Counted from the first letter of the stretch, positions 35,164 to 44,061 are shown. The stretch: 44,061 nucleotides of DNA from Cryomorphaceae bacterium (GCA_022565745.1 JAIUMB010000002.1:1-44061), one strand, 5' to 3'. Made by a program: numbers and translations. Notes: a model not told the origin generated them from the letters alone.

Positions 35164-36795
35164 TTAATTTTTCTTGCGCTTTTTATAAACCTTATTCCCC
35201 ACATAAATCAACAACCCCACAACAAAGGCGTACCAGAAATACGACTTGCGCTCTCCGCTGGGGTTTACTAGAGTGAATACGCGATCGGTACGCACCTTAT
35301 CGGCTATATTGCTGGCAAATTTGTCGTAACTCATCCACACAAAAACGGGTTTGCCGAGAATGTGATCTTCGGGTACAAAGCCCCAGAAGCGACTGTCTTC
35401 ACTGTTGTGTCGGTTGTCGCCCATGGCCCAATAGTAGTTTTGCTTAAAGGTATACGTATTGGTGGTTTCGCCATTGATGACAAAGGTGTTATTGCCCTTG
35501 TCTTCAAACTCATTGCCTTCGTAAACCCTAATGATGCGATGATACATATGGATATTGTCATCAGTAAGCGTTACGCTTTTGCCTTTTTCGGGAATCCAAA
35601 TGGGACCGTAATTGTCGCGTGTCCATTTAAACGGCACGCTTTTATGGTCTTGTGGATTGGGGAAAATGGCCGCGCTCGGTGAAGCGTATTGAGCGAGATA
35701 GCGCTTCATCGTATTGGGCAGACTGTCGGCGTAGTCTAACGGGTCACTCAATGCGTTAAGGGCGATGACTTGTTCCACATTGTTTAATTGTCTAAAATCC
35801 TCCACCAAATCTTGAGGAATGGTGATGAGGTATTCGGTCTGACCAATTTGGATAACGTCGCCAAAACTATAGCCCGTCTGCATTTCATCCACAGATCCAT
35901 AGTAAATGTCAAAGCGTTTTTTGAGCGTAGTCTTGTTAAAGTTAATGCCGTTGGTCTGTACATAGTAAGTAAATTGCAGTCTTGTGGCTTGGTCGTAGGC
36001 AGATGGGGCACCATTGATCATCAATTGCTGGTTGATGATTTCTAGGGTATCGCCGGGAACACCTACGCACCGCTTGACGTAATTCATTCGTTTGTCTAAT
36101 GGCAAGTCACTGTCCATAGGATAATTAAACACAAACGGCTCATTTCGCTTAACACTTTGTAAGCCGGGTAGTCTTCCGTAAGGCAATTCAAACCAACGCA
36201 AATAACTTGGCATTTGGGTAAAGGGGATGCGGTCGTGCATCAGAGGTAGTGCCAAAGGGGTGGTAGGCATTCTGGTGCCGTAGTGCATTTTGCTCACAAA
36301 GAGAAAATCACCGACCATCATTGATTTTTCCATGGAAGGCGTAGGGATGGTATAGGCCTCAAAGGTGAAGAAGCGAATAAAGCTGGCCACAACCACGGCA
36401 AAAATCAGTGCCGGAATGGTCTCGCCGAGCCGCTTGCGAATCTCTTTTCCGTCTTTTTCTCCAAAGATGAGTTTTTGGGTAAAGCTCAAATACCCCATGT
36501 ACACACCGAAGGTCAATATGGTAACGACGGTGTGGTAGGTTTTTTTGAAGCCAAATTTATGTAGCAACTCGTAGGCTGCAATGATGGCCATGACGTTGTT
36601 GATCACCGGGATTAAGAACAACGGCAACCACCATACAGGACGGTCGATGAGCTTGAGTAAAACATAAGTTTTGTAAATCGGAATGGCGGCTTCCCACCAT
36701 GCCCTGCCGGCAGCCATGTAGAAGCGGAATGTAAATAGAAAACTCACCAACTGAATGGCGAGTACATAGCCTAAAAATCCTTGTAGTTGTGTCAT
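35164..36795 (-). CDS. lepB: Signal peptidase I
   Basis: YTIPTPSMEKSMMVGDFLFVSK; MNYVKRCVGVPGDTLEI; YWAMGDNRHNSEDSRFWGFVPEDHILGK. Confidence 0.95.
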   Translation of the reverse strand: MTQLQGFLGYVLAIQLVSFLFTFRFYMAAGRAWWEAAIPIYKTYVLLKLIDRPVWWLPLFLIPVINNVMAIIAAYELLHKFGFKKTYHTVVTILTFGVYMGYLSFTQKLIFGEKDGKEIRKRLGETIPALIFAVVVASFIRFFTFEAYTIPTPSMEKSMMVGDFLFVSKMHYGTRMPTTPLALPLMHDRIPFTQMPSYLRWFELPYGRLPGLQSVKRNEPFVFNYPMDSDLPLDKRMNYVKRCVGVPGDTLEIINQQLMINGAPSAYDQATRLQFTYYVQTNGINFNKTTLKKRFDIYYGSVDEMQTGYSFGDVIQIGQTEYLITIPQDLVEDFRQLNNVEQVIALNALSDPLDYADSLPNTMKRYLAQYASPSAAIFPNPQDHKSVPFKWTRDNYGPIWIPEKGKSVTLTDDNIHMYHRIIRVYEGNEFEDKGNNTFVINGETTNTYTFKQNYYWAMGDNRHNSEDSRFWGFVPEDHILGKPVFVWMSYDKFASNIADKVRTDRVFTLVNPSGERKSYFWYAFVVGLLIYVGNKVYKKRKKN

Positions 36796-36798
36796 GTT

Positions 36799-37506
36799 TT
36801 ATATGTCTAATAGATCGTCCATGCCGAGAATTCCCGTTTTACCGGGCAGCCATTCTGCAGCTATTACTGCGCCTAGAGCAAATCCTTCACGACCAAAGGC
36901 TTCGTGGGTGATTTCAATGGCGTCTTGTTCAGATGTGTAGCGAATGGTATGGGTGCCGGGCACTTCTCCTTCGCGGATGTCTTTGATGGGCAAATCGCCT
37001 GCCTTCTCACTGCCTTTGAGCTTCCAATGATTGTACTTGGGGTGCGCTCCGATGATGCCTTCTGCTAAGGTAATGGCGGTGCCGCTGGGCGCGTCTTTCT
37101 TGTGAATGTGGTGAATTTCGGTCATCTCGGCGCCGTATTGCTCGTGCTTGGCCATCATTTTGGCCAGTGTTTTATTCAAGGCAAAAAAGAGGTTGACACC
37201 CAAACTGAAGTTGGAGGCGTAAAACAGCGTGCCGTGCATTTTATTCACCTCCTTGGTCACCACATCCCAGCGGTCGAGCCAGCCAGTGGTGCCGCAGACT
37301 ACAGGAACTCCGGCTTCGGCACAAACCAAAATGTTGTCCACAGCCGCATCCGGCTGGGTAAACTCAATGGCTACGTCTGCGTGTGAAATGGCACTTGCAG
37401 ACATGAGTGGGTCGTTGGAGGCATAGACGATTCGGTGATGGCGCGAGGTGGCAATGCGCTCAATGGTTTTACCCATTTTACCATATCCAATGATGGCGAT
37501 GTTCAT
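36799..37506 (-). CDS. dapB: 4-hydroxy-tetrahydrodipicolinate reductase
   Basis: MNIAIIGYGKMGKTIERI; VVCGTTGW; ASNFSLGVNLFFALN; EIHHIHKKDAPSGTA. Start 37506 preferred over track start 37575. Confidence 0.96.
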   Translation of the reverse strand: MNIAIIGYGKMGKTIERIATSRHHRIVYASNDPLMSASAISHADVAIEFTQPDAAVDNILVCAEAGVPVVCGTTGWLDRWDVVTKEVNKMHGTLFYASNFSLGVNLFFALNKTLAKMMAKHEQYGAEMTEIHHIHKKDAPSGTAITLAEGIIGAHPKYNHWKLKGSEKAGDLPIKDIREGEVPGTHTIRYTSEQDAIEITHEAFGREGFALGAVIAAEWLPGKTGILGMDDLLDI

Positions 37507-38149
37507 GTGGTTGTTTTTTCTTTTGGTCAAAAGTAAGGGATAACCGCAAACCAGCGGTAGGGCTCCTAAACCCAATAAGTGCAGGGTTTACTTGTGGTTC
37601 CCAGCGAAGCGTAAGGTCGTCAGAAATGTCGTATTCAAACAAATGTCCATCGACGTAGGCATCAACCAGAATTAATCCGTAGCTCACCACGGCCAAAATG
37701 ATCATTAAATCGCGGTTTTGCAGGGTCTGGTTTTGTAGAGTGATGAGCTGTTGGGGGGTGAACTGGCCGTTATAAGGGTCTTCAGGGACGCTTTCGACAA
37801 AATCTTCCAGTCCAAAACGTTGGATGAGGTCAATTTCTCTTAAGGTCATAAAGCCATTGTAGTATTCACGGTATTGCCTGTGGTGGACAATTGCGAAGTT
37901 GATCGTTGCTCCAAGCATACCCCAAGCAATAGGCGCTTTCCAGTACTTTCTGTTGTAAATCTGTCCGGCACCAGGTAAGGCCAACGACAGGTATACCGCA
38001 CGCTGCGGAGAGTGGCGCTTTTTGACGGTGTCATTAGGCGCTTTTTTTTTAGATTCGGTTTGGGGAATGGTATCGCTTTGTCCAGGTTCAAATTGCCCCA
38101 GAACACAGTGGCCGGCCAGCAGCATTATGGTCAGCACCAGGATACGCAT
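37478..38149 (-). CDS. DUF5683-type membrane protein
   Basis: RAVYLSLALPGAGQIYNRKYWKAPIAWGMLGATINFAI; between parB and dapB; 29-bp overlap with dapB. Confidence 0.85.
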   Translation of the reverse strand: MRILVLTIMLLAGHCVLGQFEPGQSDTIPQTESKKKAPNDTVKKRHSPQRAVYLSLALPGAGQIYNRKYWKAPIAWGMLGATINFAIVHHRQYREYYNGFMTLREIDLIQRFGLEDFVESVPEDPYNGQFTPQQLITLQNQTLQNRDLMIILAVVSYGLILVDAYVDGHLFEYDISDDLTLRWEPQVNPALIGFRSPTAGLRLSLTFDQKKKQPHEHRHHWIW

Positions 38150-38154
38150 GGTGA

Positions 38155-39045
38155 TTATTTATTGAGAATTTCTACAATTCTACTCAAGTCGTCGTCGCTG
38201 CTAAAGTTGATGGTCAGTTTTCCGCGACCGTTTTTGCTGCGCGTGATGTTGACCTTACTTCCCAAAAAGTTTTCCAATTGCTGACGAAGCTGTTTGTGCT
38301 CTTCGGGCAAATTAGGCGATTTACTCGACGATTTTTTACTGCTTGTTTTACTGCTTTTGGCTTGACGTACGAGCTCCTCCACTTGTCTTACCGACAAATC
38401 ATTGGAGACGATGTCTTTGTAAATATTGAGCTGATCGTCTTCGCTTTCGATGTTGACCAATGCTCTGGCGTGCCCCATGCCAATCATTTGATCGCGGATA
38501 CCGGCTTGAATGATGGGGGGGAGTTTTAGCAAGCGAAGGTAATTGGTTACTGTACTGCGTTTTTTGCCCACACGATCGCTCATTTCCTCTTGGGTAATGT
38601 CGCATTCGTCAATAAGGCGCTTATAACTGATGGCCACTTCTATGGCGTCCAAGTCTTGACGTTGGATGTTTTCAACCAAGGCCATTTCCAGCATGCCTTG
38701 GTCGTCGGCGAGTCTAACATAGGCTGGCACTTCTTCCAGTCCCGCCATTTTAGCAGCGCGCCATCTTCGTTCACCGGAAATCAGTTGAAAGTGGCCGTCT
38801 TCGCTTTTGCGTACAGTAATTGGCTGAATGATGCCCAACTGGGTAATCGAATTGGCCAATTCTTCCAGTTGTTCTCTGGCAAAGTGAATGCGCGGCTGGA
38901 AGGGATTGGGTTCGATGTCGTTGACATCAATCAACATGGTTCGGGAGATGACTTCCTTTGCCCCCGGGTCATTGGCCGATTGTGTGGCCGGGTCTTTGAG
39001 TAATGCCGAGAGACCTTTGCCTAATCCGGATTTTTTTGCGGCCAT
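38155..39045 (-). CDS. parB: Chromosome partitioning protein ParB
   Basis: GLGKGLSALL; IEPNPFQPR; LISGERRWRAAKMAGL; ALVENIQRQDLDAIEVA; MGHARAL. Confidence 0.96.
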   Translation of the reverse strand: MAAKKSGLGKGLSALLKDPATQSANDPGAKEVISRTMLIDVNDIEPNPFQPRIHFAREQLEELANSITQLGIIQPITVRKSEDGHFQLISGERRWRAAKMAGLEEVPAYVRLADDQGMLEMALVENIQRQDLDAIEVAISYKRLIDECDITQEEMSDRVGKKRSTVTNYLRLLKLPPIIQAGIRDQMIGMGHARALVNIESEDDQLNIYKDIVSNDLSVRQVEELVRQAKSSKTSSKKSSSKSPNLPEEHKQLRQQLENFLGSKVNITRSKNGRGKLTINFSSDDDLSRIVEILNK

Positions 39046-39048
39046 ATC

Positions 39049-39831
39049 TTACGCTTGAGGTTGGGTTTGGGGATTTTTTTTCAACAGTTCCTTGGCGAGT
39101 TTGAGGTAGTTAACCGCGCCTTTAGACGCTGCGTCGTACATAACGATACTCTCACCAAAACTGGGGGCTTCGCTCAGTCTTACATTGCGGTAAATCATGG
39201 TGTTAAAAACCATATCGCCAAAGTGATTGCGCACTTCTTCTACCACTTGATTCGACAGTCGCAAACGTTGGTCGTACATCGTCAAAAGCAAGCCTTCGAT
39301 GTCCAAATCCGGGTTGTGGAGGTTTTGTATGCTGCGGATGGTGTTGAGTAACTTTCCGAGACCTTCTAGTGCAAAGTATTCACACTGAATAGGAACCAAT
39401 ACGGAATCTGCCGCAGTAAGGGCATTGACGGTGATGAGTCCCAATGAAGGGGCGCAATCGATGAGAATAAAGTCGTATTCGTCTTTCAGCGGCTTAATCG
39501 CTTTGCGAAGCATGTACTCTCGACGTGGCTTGTCTACCAGTTCAATTTCTACGGCCACTAAGTCTACATGGGCAGCAATAACGTCCACATTGGGTGCAGA
39601 GCTTTTGAGAATAACCTCTTGAGGCTTATTCTCGTGCTCAATTACTTGATAGGTTCCCAAGGTGACGTTGTCGGGGTCTATGCCCAAGTTCGACGTTGCA
39701 TTGGCTTGCGGATCGGCATCGATGATGAGCACCTTTTTTTCCAGTACCCCAAGGCTTGCCGCCAAGTTAACAGAGGTTGTTGTTTTTCCTACACCACCCT
39801 TTTGGTTGGCAATTGCAATAATTTTTCCCAT
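39049..39831 (-). CDS. parA: Chromosome partitioning ATPase ParA
   Basis: MGKIIAIANQKGGVGKTTTSVNLAASL; IDADPQANATSNLG; LIDCAPSLGLITVNAL. Confidence 0.97.
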   Translation of the reverse strand: MGKIIAIANQKGGVGKTTTSVNLAASLGVLEKKVLIIDADPQANATSNLGIDPDNVTLGTYQVIEHENKPQEVILKSSAPNVDVIAAHVDLVAVEIELVDKPRREYMLRKAIKPLKDEYDFILIDCAPSLGLITVNALTAADSVLVPIQCEYFALEGLGKLLNTIRSIQNLHNPDLDIEGLLLTMYDQRLRLSNQVVEEVRNHFGDMVFNTMIYRNVRLSEAPSFGESIVMYDAASKGAVNYLKLAKELLKKNPQTQPQA

Positions 39832-39952
39832 AATGTATCCACGATATCTGTGAGTGACAAAAATAAGGCCTTTGAGGCATCACTTTTGGAAAATTAGAAA
39901 AAAATTCTCAACAGCTAATGGTAGGTTTGTTGGGAAGTGTGTCAGTGTTAAA

Positions 39953-39987
39953 CAAAAAAATCACAGCGAGAAGGTCTTCGCTGTGAT
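39953..39987 (-). terminator. Rho-independent terminator downstream of the PUR-family gene
   Basis: Minus strand ATCACAGCGA...TCGCTGTGAT followed by TTTTTT. Confidence 0.85.
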
Positions 39988-40021
39988 ATAATTTTGGATT
40001 AACGCACGTACGTGGGCTGCG

Positions 40022-40372
40022 TTACAATTCGTCAAATTCCGGTCCGGAAAAATCTGTTGATGGTTCTACCTTTTGGAAATTGGGGTCGTGGCGCTCAGAT
40101 ATGACTTCTTCGCCTTTTTCGTTGATGATAAAGTCGGTGGCATCTTTGAGCATGTCGATAAAGCCTTGGAAATCTTCTTTGTAAAGATAGATTTTGTGCT
40201 TTTTGAAATAAGGTTCACCGTTGTCATTAAAAAACTTTTTACTCTCGGTGATGGTCAAGTAATAGTCGTCGGCTCTGGTGGATCGCACGTCAAAAAAATA
40301 GGTGCGTCTTCCTGCGCGAAGCACATTTGCGTAAATGTCTTCCTGTTCGTGGTTGTTGTCAAATTCGCTCAT
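40022..40372 (-). CDS. PUR family DNA/RNA-binding protein (DUF3276)
   Basis: IYANVLRAGRRTYFFDVRSTRADDYYLTITESKKFF...GEPYFKKHKIYLYKEDFQGFIDML. Confidence 0.9.
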   Translation of the reverse strand: MSEFDNNHEQEDIYANVLRAGRRTYFFDVRSTRADDYYLTITESKKFFNDNGEPYFKKHKIYLYKEDFQGFIDMLKDATDFIINEKGEEVISERHDPNFQKVEPSTDFSGPEFDEL

Positions 40373-40382
40373 ACGTCACAAA

Positions 40383-41041
40383 TCATAAGGTTGGGTCAAT
40401 TGGTAAGGCAAAAATATTACTTAAAGGTTTGTCTGCAAAATATATTTTCGGGGTGAGGGGATGAGGAGGGTTTTTGTTCGCTTCGCTCACGGTTTTGTTA
40501 CACAATAAGGTGCTGTCATATGTGCGAAGTTTGTCGTATTCAAGATGAAGCATTATAATCGGAACTGCCAATTGTGAAGCGATGGTCTCTTTAAAATTGG
40601 GCATAATGCTGTCAATTTCATTGTATATTTTCCCAAGATTAGCGCCTCCTATTTTCGAAAGAAACTGCTTAAAATCATTGGCATTTAATGATATTAACTC
40701 AGCGTTTTCTCCATCGATTAGCGTTAAATTTACATTCCAAACGATGTGATCAAAAATGAATCCCGAAGTACTATGCTGCACCAAAGGCGCAAAAACCGAA
40801 TCAAAACTTGAGTCCGCTCCAAAAAGGATGATTTTATTCAAAATCGACGCGGAGGGGTTTTTTGAACCGGAGCTAACCAGTTGTTAGTGAGGATTCAAAA
40901 ATCTACCGACAAGGAAGATTTTGGCAGAAAGGGACTTTTTGGAGCAGACTCAAACTTGAAATTTCTATAGTATCCATTTGGCCATGAGTTTTTTACAAAA
41001 CTCAATGTGGCCAAGCTGATCAAAAATAAATATTTTTTCAT
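40383..41041 (-). pseudogene. Decayed secreted-protein gene, split by a MITE-like element and a -1/+1 homopolymer frameshift
   Basis: 5' piece ATG 41041 MKKYLFLISLATLSFVK; removal of 40804-40809 plus 40810-40951 joins it to SSFDSVFAPLVQHSTSGFIFDHIVWNVNLTLIDGENAEL...; one A must be removed from A6 tract to join frames. Confidence 0.8.
40810..40951. mobile_element. 142-bp MITE-like element with 17-bp TIRs
   Basis: Left end GAGTCCGCTCCAAAAAG; right end CTTTTTGGAGCAGACTC (16/17 complementary); flanked by direct AAACTT at 40804-40809 and 40952-40957; no transposase ORF. Confidence 0.82.
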
Positions 41042-41060
41042 ATGGTTAAAAGATTAAGAA

Positions 41061-41417
41061 TTAATATTCTATGGTGAACTCTGTAACATCATGAGGCTTA
41101 CAAACTAAAGGCACAAGAACATGATCTCCCTCTCCAGGCCCGTCTCCGGGAGGGTATCTAAAAGTACTTAATTCTATCTCAACATCACCAAACACTGTAA
41201 ATTCATGTACTTCGTCTATATCCTTTCCATATAGCTGAATGCCTGTAGCTAAAGGACTTCCCGGTGGTGTGTTTAAATGAAACCTATCGTAAACCTTATC
41301 AACATTTACTATACGTACTCGTAATGTAGCTTGCGGTAAAAGGAAAATGGTTTCATTGAAATAATCTTCCCTTCTTACGTTTAAATTACACAGAGTAACA
41401 CAGAGGGTTCGTTTTGC
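41061..41417 (-). pseudogene. 5'-truncated hypothetical gene (C-terminal ~110 aa remain)
   Basis: Open frame with no ATG after the in-frame stop at 41418-41420: ...NLNVRREDYFNETIFLLPQATLRVRIVNVDKVYDRFHLNTPPGSPLATGIQLYGKDIDEVHEFTVFGDVEIELSTFRYPPGDGPGEGDHVLVPLVCKPHDVTEFTIEY; upstream end coincides with the ACACAGAG repeat. Confidence 0.65.
41386..41407. repeat. Short ACACAGAG tandem-type intergenic repeat
   Basis: TTACACAGAG TAACACAGAGGG: two near-identical units. Confidence 0.6.
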
Positions 41418-41662
41418 TCATTGGCGAGTGTCAATACATAAGCCGCTCATGTTTATTAGTAGAGTAGCATAAGAGACAACCACGCCAATACACTCTTTTG
41501 TATTGGTAAATAAAATTTAGAGTTGCTCAATTAATTAAGAAACCATGTATGTAAATGAGTGTCTCGATTATTGTTCCCTTGCGTTTATTTTTGCGCTTGA
41601 TTGGTTGTAATTTCTAACGCTGATAAAATTTATAGCTAAAGCCTCGATCATACAGCGATATC

Positions 41663-42910
41663 ATGAATACAGGTCTACTTTCGGAAAATATACGTTTGGC
41701 TTTCTCCTCTTTGCGGAGTCAGCCCTTACGTGCCGTGCTTACCCTGTTGATCATCGCTTTTGGTATTACAGCTCTGGTGGGCATTCTTACCGCGACTTCG
41801 GCCATTGAGTCAACCATTGCCGGACAGTTTTCACAATTGGGCGCCACCACATATTCTATCCAAAACTATTCGTCGGAGGTGCGCATCGGAAGAGGGGGGC
41901 GGAGTTTTAAGATGTATCCGCAAATCACCTACAATCAAGGCGTACGGTTCAAAGAACAATACGCACACCCCGATGTGACGGTGTCGCTGTCCTTTCAGGC
42001 ATCGTCTACCGCAGAAGTAGGCTTTAGAAATAGAAAAACCAATCCCAATACTTCTGTGATGGCCATCGATGAAGATTATTTGTTTAGCAATGGGTACGAA
42101 TTGGTCGAGGGGCGCAACATCACAGAGACGGAGCGAAAGCGTGGATCGGCCGTGTGTATCATTGGCAGTGATGTGGCGGAAAAGCTTTTCCCGGACGGAA
42201 ATGCTCTGGGTAATTACGTAGTCTTGCGCCAAAAGACGTTTCAGGTCATCGGCGTACTGGTGAGTCGTGGCAGCAGTTTTGGCTTTAGCGGTGACCGCTC
42301 GTTAATGATTCCTCTGCGGGCCGGACCGGTGGTCTTTCCAACCAAAACGGCCAGAACACATGCCATCAATGTGCGCGCCGCTACCCCGGAAGCCATGGAG
42401 CTTTCTATTATGGAGGCCGCGGGCGTTATGCGTGCCGTTCGTAAACTTCGTCCAAGCGAGGACAATAACTTTTCCGTGACGCGCAGTGACAACCTCTCGA
42501 GTTCGCTGATCGAACAGTTGAGCTATGTGAGCATCGCCGCCACCGGCATAGGATTGATTACGCTGCTTGGTGCCGCCGTAGCCTTGATGAACATCATGTT
42601 GGTCAGCGTGACCGAGCGCACACGCGAAATAGGCACCCGCAAAGCATTGGGCGCTTCTCCCTTCGTCATCCGCATGCAATTTCTCACCGAAGCCATTGTG
42701 CTTGGACTTACCGGAGGAGTAATAGGGGTTGTACTCGGTATTGGCATTGGAAATATTGTCTCGTTTCAAATTGGCAATGCCTTCATCATGCCTTGGGCAT
42801 GGGTGCTTTTGGGCTTGTCGCTTTGTTTTATAACTGCGTTGATTTCCGGTTTTTATCCGGCGGCCAAGGCATCAAAATTAGACCCTGTAGAAGCCCTGCG
42901 TTATGAATAG
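41663..42910 (+). CDS. MacB/FtsX-type ABC transporter permease
   Basis: AFSSLRSQPLRAVLTLLIIAFGI; GAAVALMNIMLVSVTERTREIGTRKALGAS; GFYPAAKASKLDPVEALRYE. Confidence 0.94.
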   Translation: MNTGLLSENIRLAFSSLRSQPLRAVLTLLIIAFGITALVGILTATSAIESTIAGQFSQLGATTYSIQNYSSEVRIGRGGRSFKMYPQITYNQGVRFKEQYAHPDVTVSLSFQASSTAEVGFRNRKTNPNTSVMAIDEDYLFSNGYELVEGRNITETERKRGSAVCIIGSDVAEKLFPDGNALGNYVVLRQKTFQVIGVLVSRGSSFGFSGDRSLMIPLRAGPVVFPTKTARTHAINVRAATPEAMELSIMEAAGVMRAVRKLRPSEDNNFSVTRSDNLSSSLIEQLSYVSIAATGIGLITLLGAAVALMNIMLVSVTERTREIGTRKALGASPFVIRMQFLTEAIVLGLTGGVIGVVLGIGIGNIVSFQIGNAFIMPWAWVLLGLSLCFITALISGFYPAAKASKLDPVEALRYE

Positions 42911-44051
42911 AATACTGCTGTTTTTGTTTTTCCTGATGCTGTCCACACCGATGTTGGCGGCATCGACTCTTAGTGAAGAGTCAAAGATTTCACTACTCAC
43001 CTGTGGTGCCGGCGATGATTTGTACAGCGTGTTTGGACACAGTGCGCTGCGGGTAACCGACGAGCAGCAAGGGATAGACATTGTGTTTAACTACGGTACT
43101 TTCGATTTCGATGCGCCCAATTTCTATCTCAACTTTGCCCGTGGTAAGCTGAACTACATTCTCAGCGTATCCGGCATCAATGGTTTTATGCGTGGTTATG
43201 TGTACGAAGAGCGCTATGTGTTGGAGCAGGATTTGGACCTGACTTTATCGCAAAGACAAGCGTTGTTTGAGGCGTTAAAAGAAAACAGACTGCCCGAAAA
43301 CAGAGCCTATTTATACGACTTTTTCTACGACAATTGCAGTACCCGCATTCGCGACATGCTTAAAAAAGTATTGGGGGAGTCGCTGGATTACCGCTTTGAT
43401 TTGGCACCGGAAAATGATATGAGTTTCCGCGATTACATTGAAGCATACACCTTCAATGTGCCTTGGGGCGATTTTGGCATCGACCTGGCCTTAGGGCTGC
43501 CCACCGATAAAAAGGTAACGCCGTTTCACCGCATGTTTTTGCCCGAGGAAATGAAACTGGCCTTTGACAGAGCCGTCTTGTTGGACGAGCAAGGCAACGC
43601 CCGTCCATTGGTAGCGGAAGAGCGCATGCTTCTGGACTTGCCGGTTCGCACGCCGCAGTGGCAGTGGGGAACGCCCGTGCAACTGTTTTGGTTACTGGCG
43701 TTGATGTTTGTCTTTTTGTGGTGGAAAAACAAGTTGAGCAACGTGCTTACCCGTATTACCCAAGGCGTCTTCGGACTGGTTGGTTTGGTCATGGTCTTGC
43801 TGTGGTTCGCTACTGACCATACCGCTACGGCCTGGAACTTCAATCTGCTCTGGGCCATGCCTACGTGGTTGCTGTTGGCGGTGATTCCTTCACATAAAAA
43901 AGCAGCCCATACGCTAAGCCGCGTTCATCGCGTGCTGCTTTTAGCCACGTTGTTGGGCTGGTTTTTTTGGCCACAAGATTTGCATCCGGCAGTGGTGGCT
44001 ATTGTGGTGATGCTGGGGGTGACGGTTTTGAGAATGAAAAATGAAGAATGA
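42903..44051 (+). CDS. DUF4105 / Lnb N-terminal periplasmic domain protein with C-terminal TM segments
   Basis: LLTCGAGDDLYSVFGHSALRVTDEQQGIDIVFNYGTFDF; YLYDFFYDNCSTRIRDML; hydrophobic C-terminal region; 8-bp overlap with permease gene. Confidence 0.88.
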   Translation: MNRILLFLFFLMLSTPMLAASTLSEESKISLLTCGAGDDLYSVFGHSALRVTDEQQGIDIVFNYGTFDFDAPNFYLNFARGKLNYILSVSGINGFMRGYVYEERYVLEQDLDLTLSQRQALFEALKENRLPENRAYLYDFFYDNCSTRIRDMLKKVLGESLDYRFDLAPENDMSFRDYIEAYTFNVPWGDFGIDLALGLPTDKKVTPFHRMFLPEEMKLAFDRAVLLDEQGNARPLVAEERMLLDLPVRTPQWQWGTPVQLFWLLALMFVFLWWKNKLSNVLTRITQGVFGLVGLVMVLLWFATDHTATAWNFNLLWAMPTWLLLAVIPSHKKAAHTLSRVHRVLLLATLLGWFFWPQDLHPAVVAIVVMLGVTVLRMKNEE

Positions 44052-44061
44052 AGAATGAAGA

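Noticed and set aside
40383-40841. Intact 152-aa protein starting at TTG 40841 as in the ORF track
   Set aside because: Its first residues (NKIILFGAD) are encoded by the inserted element, so the start is an artefact of the insertion.
40807-40954. Invertible (phase-variable) segment between the inverted repeats
   Set aside because: No promoter box or site-specific invertase nearby, and neither orientation gives a continuous gene; target duplication and frame restoration favour a MITE insertion.
1-44061. CRISPR array, rRNA, tRNA, prophage, restriction-modification or toxin-antitoxin system
   Set aside because: No regularly spaced direct repeats, no cloverleaf or rRNA-like sequence and no corresponding protein families recognised on either strand.

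Overview
The window looks like chromosomal DNA from a Bacteroidota (Flavobacteriales-like) bacterium. Support: TAnnTTTG-type -7 promoter boxes, T9SS type A sorting-domain proteins, the mutY-ssb-gldE-gldD block, and the parA-parB-DUF5683-dapB-lepB block. Most of it is housekeeping: Mla-type ABC transporter, FecA-like TonB receptor, type III glutamine synthetase, PheS, RNase G, HU, MutY, SSB, GldE/GldD, LepB, DapB, ParAB, MacB-like permease, and a DUF4105/Lnb-like protein. Main points for a second look: (1) a 142-bp MITE-like element (17-bp terminal inverted repeats, 6-bp AAACTT target duplication) inserted in a decayed secreted-protein gene. In silico excision plus a one-base correction in an A6 tract restores a continuous frame with a good signal peptide. 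(2) A TPP riboswitch, with a 13-nt complement of its own 3' aptamer near the start codon, ahead of an unusual methyltransferase / AIR-synthase-like / ThiE-like / Trm112-like gene set. (3) An MbnP/MbnH-like locus with two Cys-motif proteins. (4) A 29-aa, extremely basic ORF missing from the supplied ORF track. (5) Two interspersed intergenic repeat types, one of which lies at the truncated 5' end of a gene remnant. No rRNA, tRNA, CRISPR array or transposase gene was seen. All calls come from reading the sequence by eye; no database search was run.
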